Of a DNA stretch of 64,000 bases, positions 8,722 to 17,608 are shown piece by piece. The number at the start of each line of letters is the position of its first letter. Position 1 is the stretch's first letter. The position numbers and the translations under genes are program-made. The stretch spans positions 183,501 through 247,500 of the forward strand of contig NZ_CP118108.1 of NCBI RefSeq assembly GCF_028747985.1. The letters are read 5' to 3'. This stretch comes from Paenibacillus urinalis. Lineage in GTDB: Bacteria > Bacillota > Bacilli > Paenibacillales > Paenibacillaceae. Below the pieces are notes generated by a model. That model saw only the letters and a list, made by a program, of their open reading frames with translations. It did no database searches and was not told the DNA's origin.

Positions 8722-10262
8722 TTTCTTCACAGCGATTAGAACTTTATAATCATTTATGGGCACGGCTTGAGTCTATGCGCGGATTTTTGGAGGAGTCGGC
8801 TATACGCGATTATTTTCTGGGAATTATATGTTATGGATACCTTTCTCATAAAATTGAAGATCGAGTTAGTAATTCACTGCTTTATGATAAATGCTCATTT
8901 GAGGAAGCATGGAAAAATGAAGAAATGCGTAATAGTATAAGGGAAGAGCTTGTTTCGACTTTAGGGTACGTAATTGAGCCTCAGTACTTATTTTCAACCA
9001 TGGTTAGTCAGATTAAAAAAAGTTTATTTAATGTAGGATACTTTCAGTTAGGTATTGAATGCTTTAATCGCTCCATAAAAGGAGCTGACAGCGAGCACAG
9101 TCTGCGGTATCTATTCGCTAATATGGAATTGTCTGCTTCTCTATTAAGAAACCTTGTTAATTCTGAATCTAACTTCATGACTGATGTTATGGTAGCCATT
9201 TACGATCTCCTTTTCGCAAGCGATAATATTGATCCGGAATTCGTTGGGGAGGCATATGAATTTCTAATCTCGCGATTTGCGGAAAGCTCAGGCAAGAAGG
9301 GTGGGGAGTTCTATACGCCACCTGAAATTTCAGCACTCATTGCTAAAATAGTGACGGCAGATAAAGACGAACTTAGGAGTGTATACGATCCAACTTGTGG
9401 TTCTGCCTCGCTTCTTCTACAAATTGCAAAAGAGGCCAAGGTAGGACACTTTTACGGTCAGGAAAAAATGAGTACGATTTATAATATGGCTAGAATGAAT
9501 ATGTTGTTACACGAGGTTGCGTTTAATCGATTTGATATTCGTAACGATGATGCGTTAGAGCAACCTAAACATTTGGATATGCGTTTCGAAGCGGTGGTCG
9601 CTAACCCTCCCTATAGTGCAAAATGGAGCGCACATTTCCATTTTTTAGATGATGAACGTTTTAGGTCATATGGGGTACTTGCCCCACAATCGAAGGCTGA
9701 TTTTGCATTTATTCAGCATATGATTCATCAATTGGATTACAAAGGTATTCTTGTGGCAATATTACCACTGGGAATACTGTTTAGAGGAGGACCAGAAGGG
9801 AAAATACGGAGTTTCTTCGTTGAAAAATATAATTATATTGATGCGATCATTGGATTGCCCCCTAACCTGATGTATGGTACATCTATTCCAGTATGTATCG
9901 TCGTTATGAAAAAAAGTCGTGAAACTGACGATAAGGTTATGTTTATCGACGCTTCTCATGAATATGCGAATGGAAGGAACCAGAACCAATTAAGGAACGT
10001 GGATGTTAATAAAATTGTCGATACCTATATTAACAAGAAACAAATTGAGCACTACTCCTACCTTGCTACTTTAGATGAGTTGAAAGATAACGACTATAAT
10101 TTGAATATTTCGAGGTATATCGATAAGGATATAGAGAATGACATAATCGATATAACATCTGCCGAACGTCAGCTAAAGGGAATAGATCGAAAAATAGCAG
10201 AGATCGATGCTGTAATAAAATCTAAATTAAAAGAATTAGGCATCGTTTCTAAGAATCTTTAA
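8718..10262 (+). CDS. hsdM: Type I N6-adenine DNA methyltransferase (HsdM-like)
   Basis: Transfers methyl from S-adenosylmethionine to adenine N6 in a target set by the S subunit. The N-terminal helical HsdM domain (~1-140) is followed by FAESSGKKGGEFYTPPEI, AdoMet motif I DPTCGSASLL near residue 224, and catalytic motif IV NPPYS near residue 296. The length of 514 residues is normal for HsdM. It is coupled to the half-size S gene by an ATGA overlap. No HsdR (large DEAD-box nuclease) is encoded next to it; instead the unit starts with a DUF3800 protein. It may therefore be an orphan methylase, or the DUF3800 protein or one of the nucleases downstream may supply the effector activity. Confidence 0.92.
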   Translation: MISSQRLELYNHLWARLESMRGFLEESAIRDYFLGIICYGYLSHKIEDRVSNSLLYDKCSFEEAWKNEEMRNSIREELVSTLGYVIEPQYLFSTMVSQIKKSLFNVGYFQLGIECFNRSIKGADSEHSLRYLFANMELSASLLRNLVNSESNFMTDVMVAIYDLLFASDNIDPEFVGEAYEFLISRFAESSGKKGGEFYTPPEISALIAKIVTADKDELRSVYDPTCGSASLLLQIAKEAKVGHFYGQEKMSTIYNMARMNMLLHEVAFNRFDIRNDDALEQPKHLDMRFEAVVANPPYSAKWSAHFHFLDDERFRSYGVLAPQSKADFAFIQHMIHQLDYKGILVAILPLGILFRGGPEGKIRSFFVEKYNYIDAIIGLPPNLMYGTSIPVCIVVMKKSRETDDKVMFIDASHEYANGRNQNQLRNVDVNKIVDTYINKKQIEHYSYLATLDELKDNDYNLNISRYIDKDIENDIIDITSAERQLKGIDRKIAEIDAVIKSKLKELGIVSKNL

Positions 10263-10521
10263 ATACGTTTATGTTGATTGTTACGTTGTACCCGCGTAGG
10301 GATGTCGCATTTTTAGATAAAATTATAGTAGACTCTTGATTTGACTGATCATAGCACTTCTTCAAATTATGGAAATTAAACTGCGATATTTCTATCATAA
10401 AAATGACCGCATTCTAAAGGTCATACCCCTGTTCAAATAGACAGATCTAAAAAGTCACTTTTAAGCAGCAACCGTTACTCGGTATTCAACCGGGGATCGG
10501 TTGCTTCATCTTTTCTTTACG

Positions 10522-10950
10522 TTAATTCATTGTCTGTCGAGCATTTCTCCACTTGTAATAACCAGAACGGGAAACTTGAGCTAAATATAATCATTGGAGT
10601 GGAAATCTTGCTCTCATTTCATCAATAATTCCGAGCCTTGCCTCTTTACTCGTCACTCCTTGTGTAGATTTGATTACTGCTTTTTTTAAATACTCAATCT
10701 CCGCTCGTAGGTATGCCATTTCTTCTCCTCCATATTCGAAAACTTAGTTTTAGGTCTTCCTCTTCTTTGAGTATTTTTTTGGATAGTTCCACCTGATCGA
10801 ATACTTTGCTGCCCAGGTTTGTGCTTGATATTTGTTACTGATATCCAATCGTTTAACTACTTCTTGAATACTCATATGTCCCTCATTAACGAGCAGAGCT
10901 GCCTCCATTTCACTTCATAGGAGTATTGTCTGAGTGTTTGTTCTTTTTTA
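10522..10950 (-). pseudogene. IS3-family transposase remnant (broken orfA with start of orfB)
   Basis: Read on the minus strand, pieces in shifted frames give KKEQTLRQYSYEVK, then MEAALLVNEGHMSIQEVVKR (helix-turn-helix), then GRPKTKFSNMEE, then MAYLRAEIEYLKKAVIKSTQ to MRARFPLQ-stop, then LAQVSRSGYYKWRNARQ. These are the leucine-zipper OrfA and the first residues of OrfB of an IS150-like IS3 element. Several frameshifts and a stop break it, and the whole DDE catalytic core of OrfB is missing. Just beyond its 3' side, GCAACCG/CGGTTGC at 10468-10504 forms a hairpin, and a CCCCTGTTCAAATAGACAG stretch at about 10426-10444 resembles an IS3 terminal repeat. This suggests an internally deleted insertion of roughly 500-600 bases. 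Confidence 0.8.
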
Positions 10951-11233
10951 TGTAAGTCTACTACTTATGGTAGTTCTCGTGTTCGTTAACCTAAGGGTAA
11001 TTGTTTTATAATTTCTCTCAAATAAATCGGCAATAGATTTAATCTTAATTGAAGATTGGATGATTACTAGAAGTTGAAATTAATATTTGGTGATCTAATT
11101 GTCTGGTTCTAATATACTATATGCTGTATTAGGTAGTAATTCCCTTTTTGTTAGGTATAATAGTACACAGGAAGAGAGTGGGTTTCATAAAAAACGTATT
11201 AACAAAACATATAATAGAATTGGGGAGATCAAG
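10951..11233. other. AT-rich gap, possible remaining IS edge and promoter region
   Basis: No gene is supported here. The stretch separates the IS3 remnant from the Mrr-type gene. An in-frame extension of that gene upstream to 11099 exists but has no ribosome binding site and is probably untranslated leader. Confidence 0.4.
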
Positions 11234-12823
11234 TTGGCGAGAAGAAGTGGCTTTATGGCTACTATAGCAAGAGAAGCTGCAAGGCAGGCTAGAATAAGTG
11301 AGGCTGAGAGAAAACGATATGAACGTGAACAAATAAGAATCGCAAAAGTGCAGCAAAGACAACAGATTCAAGATGAAAAGGAAGCAAAATTACGTTATAT
11401 AGAAAGTAGAATAGAGGAAACAGATGATTTAAATAGCGAACTTGCTGAGCGAATAGAAGACTTATACGGTATATTAGATCACACTTTGCAAGTGAATGAT
11501 GTGGTTTCATTTTCCTCTCTGAAGATTATTGAGAATTTTAAAGATTTTAATGTACCTACTAATATTTCTATTCCGGCTACTAAACCTCAATTAGATGATT
11601 ACATAAGAAAGATAAAGCAGCCAAACCTTTTTACAAAATTAATGCCTGGTTCAGAAAAGAAATATCAGAGAGACCTTAATGAAGCAAAACAACAATTCGA
11701 GAATGACTTTGTTCAGTACGAGGCAAAAGAAAATGAAAGATTAGTTACATTAGACAAGTTAAAGGCAGAATATGATCATGAAAAGTCTATGTTTGATTTA
11801 AAAGTTAGAGATAGAAATCTAGAAATTGATGAACTTGAGGAAAACTATCGTAATGGTGAAAGTGAAGCAGTTATCGTTTATAACACTATGGTGCTTGAAC
11901 GTTCTGAATACCCAACAGGCTTCCCTCAAATTTTTCGACTAGCGTATATACCAGATTCCAAAGAGTTAGTAATTGATTACGAACTTCCCAATAAGGATAT
12001 TGTGCCAACAGTAATGGAATATAAATATGTAAAAACAAAAGATGAAATAAGTGAGAAGACTAGAAAAATCCAAGAGGTTAAGAATATCTATTCAGATATT
12101 GTAGCCGGTGTAACACTTCGAACCATTCATGAGGTATTAGAAGCTGATCAGGGGAAAGTTATTGATGTTGTAGTTTTAAGTGGGTATGTACATTCGGTCG
12201 ATCCTGCTACGGGTAAAGATGTTACACCATACCTCATTTCAATTCGGGTTACTAAAGAAAAATTTGATGAGCTTGATTTAAATCGCGTGGAGAAATCAGT
12301 ATGTTTAAGAAATTTGGGAGCACAAGTGTCCCCTCGACCTGCTGAACTACAAGCTGTAAAACCAATTGTAGAGTTTGATATGGTAGACAAACGTTTTATT
12401 GAACATGAAGATATGCTTGGATCTTTGCAAGGTCTTCCTAATTTAATGGAGTTAAATCCATATGAGTTTGAGATGTTAGTTACAGATTTGTTCGCAAGAA
12501 TGGGATTAGATGCTAAGTTAACTCGTTCATCAAAAGACGGTGGTGTTGATTGTGTTGCATTTGATACCAGGCCAATAGTGGGAGGTAAAGTCGTTATACA
12601 GGCAAAACGTTATAAAAACACTGTGGGTGTTTCAGCAGTAAGGGACTTATACGGGACAATGTTAAATGAAGGTGCAAACAAAGGTATTCTAGTCACAACA
12701 AAAGGTTATGGTCCTGATGCCTACGAATTTGCAAAAGATAAGCCAATCGAGTTAATTGATGGTGGAGGGTTACTTTATTTGTTGGAACAAAATGGTATTA
12801 AAGCACGAATTATTTTTGAATAA
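11234..12823 (+). CDS. Mrr-type restriction endonuclease with long coiled-coil N-terminus
   Basis: The C-terminus (~410-529) is an Mrr-like PD-(D/E)xK nuclease: LNPYEFEMLVTDLFARMG, then D in SKDGGVDCVAFD near residue 436, and the QAKRYK core near residue 456, then AVRDLYGTM and GILVTTKGY. The N-terminus is basic and strongly helical (AREAARQARISEAERKRYER) and a second charged helix spans ~150-220, so coiled-coil multimerisation is likely. Start TTG 11234 follows GGGGAGAT; the protein then begins LARRSGFMATIAREAA. Mrr nucleases usually cut methylated DNA. Whether this one reads the marks of the methylase next door, or is kept from acting on it, is unknown. Confidence 0.82.
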   Translation: MARRSGFMATIAREAARQARISEAERKRYEREQIRIAKVQQRQQIQDEKEAKLRYIESRIEETDDLNSELAERIEDLYGILDHTLQVNDVVSFSSLKIIENFKDFNVPTNISIPATKPQLDDYIRKIKQPNLFTKLMPGSEKKYQRDLNEAKQQFENDFVQYEAKENERLVTLDKLKAEYDHEKSMFDLKVRDRNLEIDELEENYRNGESEAVIVYNTMVLERSEYPTGFPQIFRLAYIPDSKELVIDYELPNKDIVPTVMEYKYVKTKDEISEKTRKIQEVKNIYSDIVAGVTLRTIHEVLEADQGKVIDVVVLSGYVHSVDPATGKDVTPYLISIRVTKEKFDELDLNRVEKSVCLRNLGAQVSPRPAELQAVKPIVEFDMVDKRFIEHEDMLGSLQGLPNLMELNPYEFEMLVTDLFARMGLDAKLTRSSKDGGVDCVAFDTRPIVGGKVVIQAKRYKNTVGVSAVRDLYGTMLNEGANKGILVTTKGYGPDAYEFAKDKPIELIDGGGLLYLLEQNGIKARIIFE

Positions 12824-12887
12824 TCTAACTGTTTCATACTCAGTGCATCTATTCTTCCTTAGGAATGACGTAATTCCATACACATCA

Positions 12888-12920
12888 AGTGAAAACTCGC
12901 TAATTTAGCGGGTTTTCACT
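12888..12920. terminator. Strong bidirectional-type hairpin between the Mrr and helicase genes
   Basis: AGTGAAAACTCGCTAA at 12888-12903 pairs with the following 17 bases ending GGTTTTCACT, giving about 16 pairs with one G-U and almost no loop. It lies 65 bases after the Mrr stop and 117 bases before the helicase start. This indicates that the two nuclease genes are separate transcription units. Confidence 0.7.
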
Positions 12921-13036
12921 ATTTAGATTCACGGAATATGAATAAAGTTAGTATAGTATTTAAATCAGACTGTACTCATAGGTGTATCATGTAATCATTT
13001 TATCTTACATCGACTATACATACAAAAGAGGTTGTT

Positions 13037-15823
13037 ATGGACCAAGAGAGATATATGATCATCGTAAAAGGTGCTGACAAGACAGAGGATGTATCCTCAT
13101 ATGAAATGGATCCTCCAATAGTAAGGATTAAATATAAAGATTCTACCAAGATTTATAGTTATTCACTTCATGATATACAGATACTGACGCCGACTGTTCA
13201 AGAAATAACTGAGGATATGGCTGTTTTTCACAATGAGTATCCTTTCTATAATGTAAAAAGGGTGCTGGATTTCGGTCTAAAGATTCGGGTGTGTTTCAGT
13301 AATGGGAGTATTCGTACATACGATAGGGAGCGTATTCAAGTTAGAAATAGTAGTATTCAAAACGCTGAAGGGCGTCAGATTCTGGACTATTGGCGTGCGA
13401 TTTCAAAACTTGCGAAGAGTGAGGATGAAGACGAGAAAAAGGAAGATTTTTTGGCAAAGGAATTTGCAAAGTTAAACTATGTAGATCCGGAAAGTGCTTT
13501 GAGCCAATACCTTTTGAAAAAACCTATAAAGCGTGATATTCCGGTTACAAGCGAACTGATTTTTCCTTTCAGGTACAATTTGAGTCAAAGAACTGCACTT
13601 GAACAGGCTTTACAAAGCACCATTAGTATTATCGAGGGACCTCCAGGTACTGGTAAAACCCAGACGATCTTAAACATCCTTGCGAATCTGTCGGTTATAC
13701 AGGGGAAGAAGGTAGCGGTTGTTTCCGGTAACAACGCTGCAGTTCTGAATGTACAAGAAAAGATGGAACGGCAAGGTTACCATTTTTTTGTAGCTAGTTT
13801 GGGCAAACAAGAGAATAAGAAAAAGTTTTTTGCCAATCTACCAAATGGGGATGTTTCGGAATGGTCAAGTGAAGTGTCAGAGGAAGAATTAAACGCCAAA
13901 CTACAAGATCTGGATCAACGTATTCACCGCTTGATGGAACTGGATCGGGAGAAGGCACAACTTATGCAGAAGTTGTCAGCCTATTTACTTGAACAGGAGC
14001 ATTTTGAGCATTATTATGCCAGGCAGGATGTCCAGTCTGTAGAGAAGTGGTCATTTTACCGGCAGACACCAAAGCGGATTTTGGAGTTTATGAAAGACAG
14101 CTTCCTGGCTGTAGAGATGAAAAGGAAATATAAGCTCCTATACCAATTCAAGTTGTTCTTCAGGCATGGTTTTACGGATTTCAAACGTTTGAAGGAGCAG
14201 GGATTGGATGTCATCCTGAATGTTCAGCGTAAATTTTACACGTTAAAAGTCGAAGAGTTATCAGATCGTATACAGGAGCTTGAGAAGGAATTAGAGTCCC
14301 AAGACTATCAAGCCTTAATGGGTCAGCACCAGCAGTTATCCGAAACGCTATTTCGGCACAGATTACATAAGAAATACCAAAACCGTCCGGCTGTGGACTG
14401 CAATGAGAAGACGTACACTCAGAGCAACAAGTTTAAAACGTTTATCGAGCACTATCCGATTGTACTTAGCACGACGCTTTCTTTGCGGAATTGTATACCT
14501 GAGAATTACTTATTTGACTATTGCATCATTGACGAATCCTCGCAGGTGGATCTGTTGACAGGAGCTCTGGCTTTGTCCTGCTGCAAGCAGGCTATTATCG
14601 TAGGTGATACCAAGCAATTGCCTCATATCGTTGGGAAGGAGGTTGAACAGAAGATCCAGAGCCAGGCGGTTCCTGGCATGGATGAAGCTTACGGTTATAT
14701 CGAGCATAATTTGTTGTCGTCCATGTTGGCCTTATACGGGGACTCCGTTCCAAAAGTAATGTTACGAGAGCATTACCGCTGCCATCCCCAAATTATTGAA
14801 TTCTGCAACACGAAATATTACGATGGCGAATTGATCGCTTTTACCGATCCGGGGATATCCGAATCACCTTTATTGATCTACAAGACGTCACCCGGTAATC
14901 ATATGAGGGAATTGACCCATGCACAAAAAGGCAAGTTCAATGTCAGGGAACTTGAAGTCATTGAACAGGAGATTCTGTTGGGGTATCTCGAAACGGCAGC
15001 AGGTCATGAGGATATTGGCTTTGTGACGCCATACCGCAAGCAGGTGGAGAAAGCGACCCAGCTATTTACTGCCGATATAGAGAGTGACACAATACATAAA
15101 TATCAAGGACGTGAGAAATCCGTCATGATCATGTCTACAGTGCTCGACCAAACGATGGCAGGAGGCATGGGAATGAAATTTGTTAATGATCCTTGTATGA
15201 TCAATGTTGCTGTGTCCCGTTCACAGAAGAGGTTTATTCTTGTGACCGATCAGTCGGCATTTCGCAAGTATGGGAATGAAGTAGGGGATCTCATGCGATA
15301 TATGGAATATAGCACGCTGGACAACAACGTCGTAGAGAGCGAGATTCATTCTGTATTTGACTTGTTGTACAAGGAATACTCTAATAGTCTCCAAGAATTT
15401 CGAGAGCGTGTTCGTTTCTTCAATAAATCAAGGCATCGGAGCGAGAATATTATGCACGCCCTGCTCGACCAGATGTTAAAGGAACCTATGTTTAAGGATT
15501 TTGAACTCGCGAATCAGATTTTTCTAATGAATTTGTTTACGGACCTGGAACGGTTAAATGAGGAAGAGCGTAGATTCGTGAAACAACGTTCTTCTGTTGA
15601 TTTTGTAGTTTATCACAAACTGGACAGATCGCTTGCGCTGGCAATTGAAGTAGATGGATTCGCCTTTCATGAGAACAAGCCTGAGCAACTTAAGCGAGAT
15701 AAGAAGAAAGGAGAGATTTTCAGAAAATATGGAATGAAATTAGAAAGATTCCGTACCAACGAGAGTGGGGAAGAACAGAGGGTTAGGGAACTGTTAAGAT
15801 CTATGTTGTATAAGGTAGAATGA
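13037..15823 (+). CDS. SF1 helicase fused to C-terminal PD-(D/E)xK-like nuclease domain
   Basis: A 928-residue UPF1-like superfamily 1 helicase. Residues 1-180 form an unassigned N-domain. Walker A GPPGTGKTQ lies near 201, a long helical insertion follows (~280-440), Walker B IIDESSQ is near 497, YRCHPQIIEF and KYQGREKSVMIM follow, and VAVSRSQKRFILVT (motif VI) is near 725. The last ~100 residues (VDFVVYHKLDRSLALAIEVDGFAFHE near 855-880) look like the Vsr/DUF2726/DUF559 type of small nuclease, with D and ExD as candidate catalytic residues. Start ATG 13037 has AAAGAGG upstream. Single-gene helicase-nuclease fusions of this kind are frequent in defence islands. Confidence 0.85.
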   Translation: MDQERYMIIVKGADKTEDVSSYEMDPPIVRIKYKDSTKIYSYSLHDIQILTPTVQEITEDMAVFHNEYPFYNVKRVLDFGLKIRVCFSNGSIRTYDRERIQVRNSSIQNAEGRQILDYWRAISKLAKSEDEDEKKEDFLAKEFAKLNYVDPESALSQYLLKKPIKRDIPVTSELIFPFRYNLSQRTALEQALQSTISIIEGPPGTGKTQTILNILANLSVIQGKKVAVVSGNNAAVLNVQEKMERQGYHFFVASLGKQENKKKFFANLPNGDVSEWSSEVSEEELNAKLQDLDQRIHRLMELDREKAQLMQKLSAYLLEQEHFEHYYARQDVQSVEKWSFYRQTPKRILEFMKDSFLAVEMKRKYKLLYQFKLFFRHGFTDFKRLKEQGLDVILNVQRKFYTLKVEELSDRIQELEKELESQDYQALMGQHQQLSETLFRHRLHKKYQNRPAVDCNEKTYTQSNKFKTFIEHYPIVLSTTLSLRNCIPENYLFDYCIIDESSQVDLLTGALALSCCKQAIIVGDTKQLPHIVGKEVEQKIQSQAVPGMDEAYGYIEHNLLSSMLALYGDSVPKVMLREHYRCHPQIIEFCNTKYYDGELIAFTDPGISESPLLIYKTSPGNHMRELTHAQKGKFNVRELEVIEQEILLGYLETAAGHEDIGFVTPYRKQVEKATQLFTADIESDTIHKYQGREKSVMIMSTVLDQTMAGGMGMKFVNDPCMINVAVSRSQKRFILVTDQSAFRKYGNEVGDLMRYMEYSTLDNNVVESEIHSVFDLLYKEYSNSLQEFRERVRFFNKSRHRSENIMHALLDQMLKEPMFKDFELANQIFLMNLFTDLERLNEEERRFVKQRSSVDFVVYHKLDRSLALAIEVDGFAFHENKPEQLKRDKKKGEIFRKYGMKLERFRTNESGEEQRVRELLRSMLYKVE

Positions 15824-15922
15824 TCGAGATAATAATTCGGATCCGTATATTCGGTTTATCTAAAACTATACTCCAGCTACCATACTGTTCCTGTTAACGG
15901 TTCTGGTAAGACTTACAAAATA

Positions 15923-15983
15923 GGATTCGACTCTCCTTCATACATAAAAAATCCACAACCCAATGAGGTTGTGGATTTTTTGC
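15923..15983 (+). repeat. Degenerate copy of the ssrA 3' end and terminator (candidate att right)
   Basis: GGATTCGACTCTCCT at 15923-15937 resembles the ssrA T-arm end GGTTCGACTCCCCT. It is followed at 15950-15982 by AATCCACAACC, a six-base loop CAATGA and GGTTGTGGATT with T6, identical in both arms to the ssrA terminator at 6851-6882. The distance from TTCGACT to the stem is 24 bases here and 27 at ssrA. The hairpin also serves as terminator for the helicase gene. The match supports an integration event at the tmRNA 3' end, with this as the displaced original copy. Confidence 0.65.
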
Positions 15984-16010
15984 TTCCTATTGCTTTACAG
16001 CTCATTCAAC

Positions 16011-16595
16011 TTAACTCCTAAAACCATTCAGCATATGGGAGATAATGATTTTGGTATCCGCCAATGCTTGTTCATAATTGGGCATTTGTGCAATCCAGAG
16101 TGCGGATTCATTCAAGGCTCCAGATAGACAATGCGTCAAGGCTTCGATCGACCCTTGTTTAAGGCAGCCTTGCTCATCCATAACTTGCAGTTGTCCCCGG
16201 AGTAGGCGCATGGAGTTATGTTCGTCCATACTCCGCCAAGTCTCCCATCCCAATACAGCGGGTCCATCCACGAGCATAATGCGCATGTTCTGAGGCTCAA
16301 CTGCGGCATCTACGAAGGCAATGCATCCAAGGAGCAGCTGCTCCCATACATCTTCACTTTTTGCTGCTTCAGCCTCAATTCGTTTGGCAACATCCTTTTG
16401 AACTGACTCTAGTACAACATGAAAAAGACCTTTTTTATTCTTAAAATGATGATAGAGTGCCCCTCGCGTTAGCCCTGACTCCTTGGCAATATCCTCTAGA
16501 GCAGAATCCGCATACCCATGTTCGGTAAAATAACCTCTGGCAACCTCTATTAAACTGTTGATGGTTTCATTCGTTTCTTCTTTGTTTCTTCTCAT
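16011..16595 (-). CDS. TetR/AcrR family transcriptional regulator
   Basis: The N-terminal TetR helix-turn-helix is clear: LIEVARGYFTEHGYADSALEDIA then SGLTRGALYHHFKNKKGLFH. A variable helical ligand domain follows, for 194 residues in total. The start is placed at the ATG of MRRNKEET, behind AGAGGAGAT; an upstream in-frame ATG would add 19 unconserved residues without a ribosome binding site. It lies downstream of a VOC gene on the same strand (178 bases apart). The palindrome in front of that VOC gene is the expected kind of site for this repressor. Likely regulates the VOC gene and itself in response to a small toxic molecule. Confidence 0.9.
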   Translation of the reverse strand: MRRNKEETNETINSLIEVARGYFTEHGYADSALEDIAKESGLTRGALYHHFKNKKGLFHVVLESVQKDVAKRIEAEAAKSEDVWEQLLLGCIAFVDAAVEPQNMRIMLVDGPAVLGWETWRSMDEHNSMRLLRGQLQVMDEQGCLKQGSIEALTHCLSGALNESALWIAQMPNYEQALADTKIIISHMLNGFRS

Positions 16596-16773
16596 AAACT
16601 GTCTATCTCCTCTAAGAGTGCTATAACCCATACTGTTCAACGAAACAGGCAACAGGTATTAGATGATATCCATTGTTGAACATTCCGTCTTCGGTTTCAT
16701 TCTCCGTAATAGAAGTTTCGGAGACGAATTGCCAACTCTCCAGTAAAATAATGCTTTAATTGTATCGTAGTAC

Positions 16774-17226
16774 TTATTCCATTTCACCATTGTTATTACT
16801 CAACCAAATCTGATCTGTATATTTAGCACTCTCTGTTTCAGATGGAGGGATTATTTGTATGATGTCAATTAATACACCATTAGGGTCGCTGGTTATGAAA
16901 TGTCGCTGTCCAAATTCTTCATTACGAATATCGAGCTGCAGGGGCAGTTTTTCATCCATAATAAGTCTCTTATACTCTGAATCCACATCATCTACTTCAA
17001 TATTTAGAATCAAACCTTGGACGCTCTTTTGGTAAACAGAGGGGATGGTAGGGTGTGATGCGTCCAAGAGAGCTAATTCATAAGGGACTTTACCATTAGT
17101 CAATTTAAGGCTCACGTACCAGTCGGCTTCATATACCTTTTCAAATTGAAAATAGGTTGAGTAAAATGCTGAACTCAAGGCAACCTTCTCCGTCAATATA
17201 ACAGGGTAGAAACTTGTAGTAATCAT
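16774..17226 (-). CDS. VOC/glyoxalase superfamily protein
   Basis: A 150-residue protein with the beta-alpha-beta-beta-beta fold signatures of glyoxalase/bleomycin-resistance proteins: [21 protein letters not shown] at the start and [18 protein letters not shown] at the end. A candidate pocket glutamate lies in YELALLD. Members isomerise, cleave or simply bind small electrophiles or antibiotics; which applies here cannot be told. It begins 40 bases downstream of a TetR-type palindrome and is followed by the tetR gene. Confidence 0.85.
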   Translation of the reverse strand: MITTSFYPVILTEKVALSSAFYSTYFQFEKVYEADWYVSLKLTNGKVPYELALLDASHPTIPSVYQKSVQGLILNIEVDDVDSEYKRLIMDEKLPLQLDIRNEEFGQRHFITSDPNGVLIDIIQIIPPSETESAKYTDQIWLSNNNGEME

Positions 17227-17266
17227 TGGTAAACATCCCCTTTATCCTTAATATGGAAACACTATA

Positions 17267-17287
17267 ACATACATTCAGTATGTATGT
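17267..17287. promoter_or_regulatory. TetR-type operator overlapping the VOC promoter
   Basis: Seven-base arms ACATACA (17267-17273) and TGTATGT (17281-17287) are exact inverted repeats, extending inward to nine pairs with one mismatch. On the minus strand it fills the spacer between a TTTACA-like -35 and a TATAGT -10 upstream of the VOC gene. A bound repressor would block RNA polymerase. Confidence 0.75.
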
Positions 17288-17568
17288 AAATGAGGTTTAT
17301 TATACTGAACTTTCACAGAATGGAATCGGTAAACCATATTCCGTCCACACTCATGTATTCGAGTATCGTGTTTGACGGTAATAAGGAAATACGCACATAG
17401 ATCTAAAAAACTTCGAATGTTCCAACGCCACTCCCATACGCTGCTTATCGTTGGACAATACTCTTTTTTGGCGTTTAGAAAGAGGTCTAATACTACATTC
17501 TGGAAGTGATCAATGCTACTGGTTAGATAGGCACTACATAGTTAGCGCGGCAGTGTGGAATCCTGTTG
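17288..17568. other. Gene-free stretch between VOC gene and toxin-antitoxin pair
   Basis: No supported gene, tRNA or clear terminator. Only scattered short inverted matches are visible. Confidence 0.4.
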
Positions 17569-17577
17569 TGATATAAT
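17569..17577 (+). promoter_or_regulatory. Extended -10 promoter of the toxin-antitoxin pair
   Basis: TGATATAAT is a perfect extended -10 element (TGnTATAAT) 31 bases before the first start codon. No good -35 is visible, as is usual for extended -10 promoters. Confidence 0.65.
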
Positions 17578-17608
17578 AGTTCAATAATTCGTAAAGGAGG
17601 TTCTTGTC

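Noticed and set aside
10263..11098. A missing HsdR or integrase gene in the gap after hsdM
   Set aside because: Six-frame reading by eye shows only IS3-type remnants on the minus strand and no long frame.
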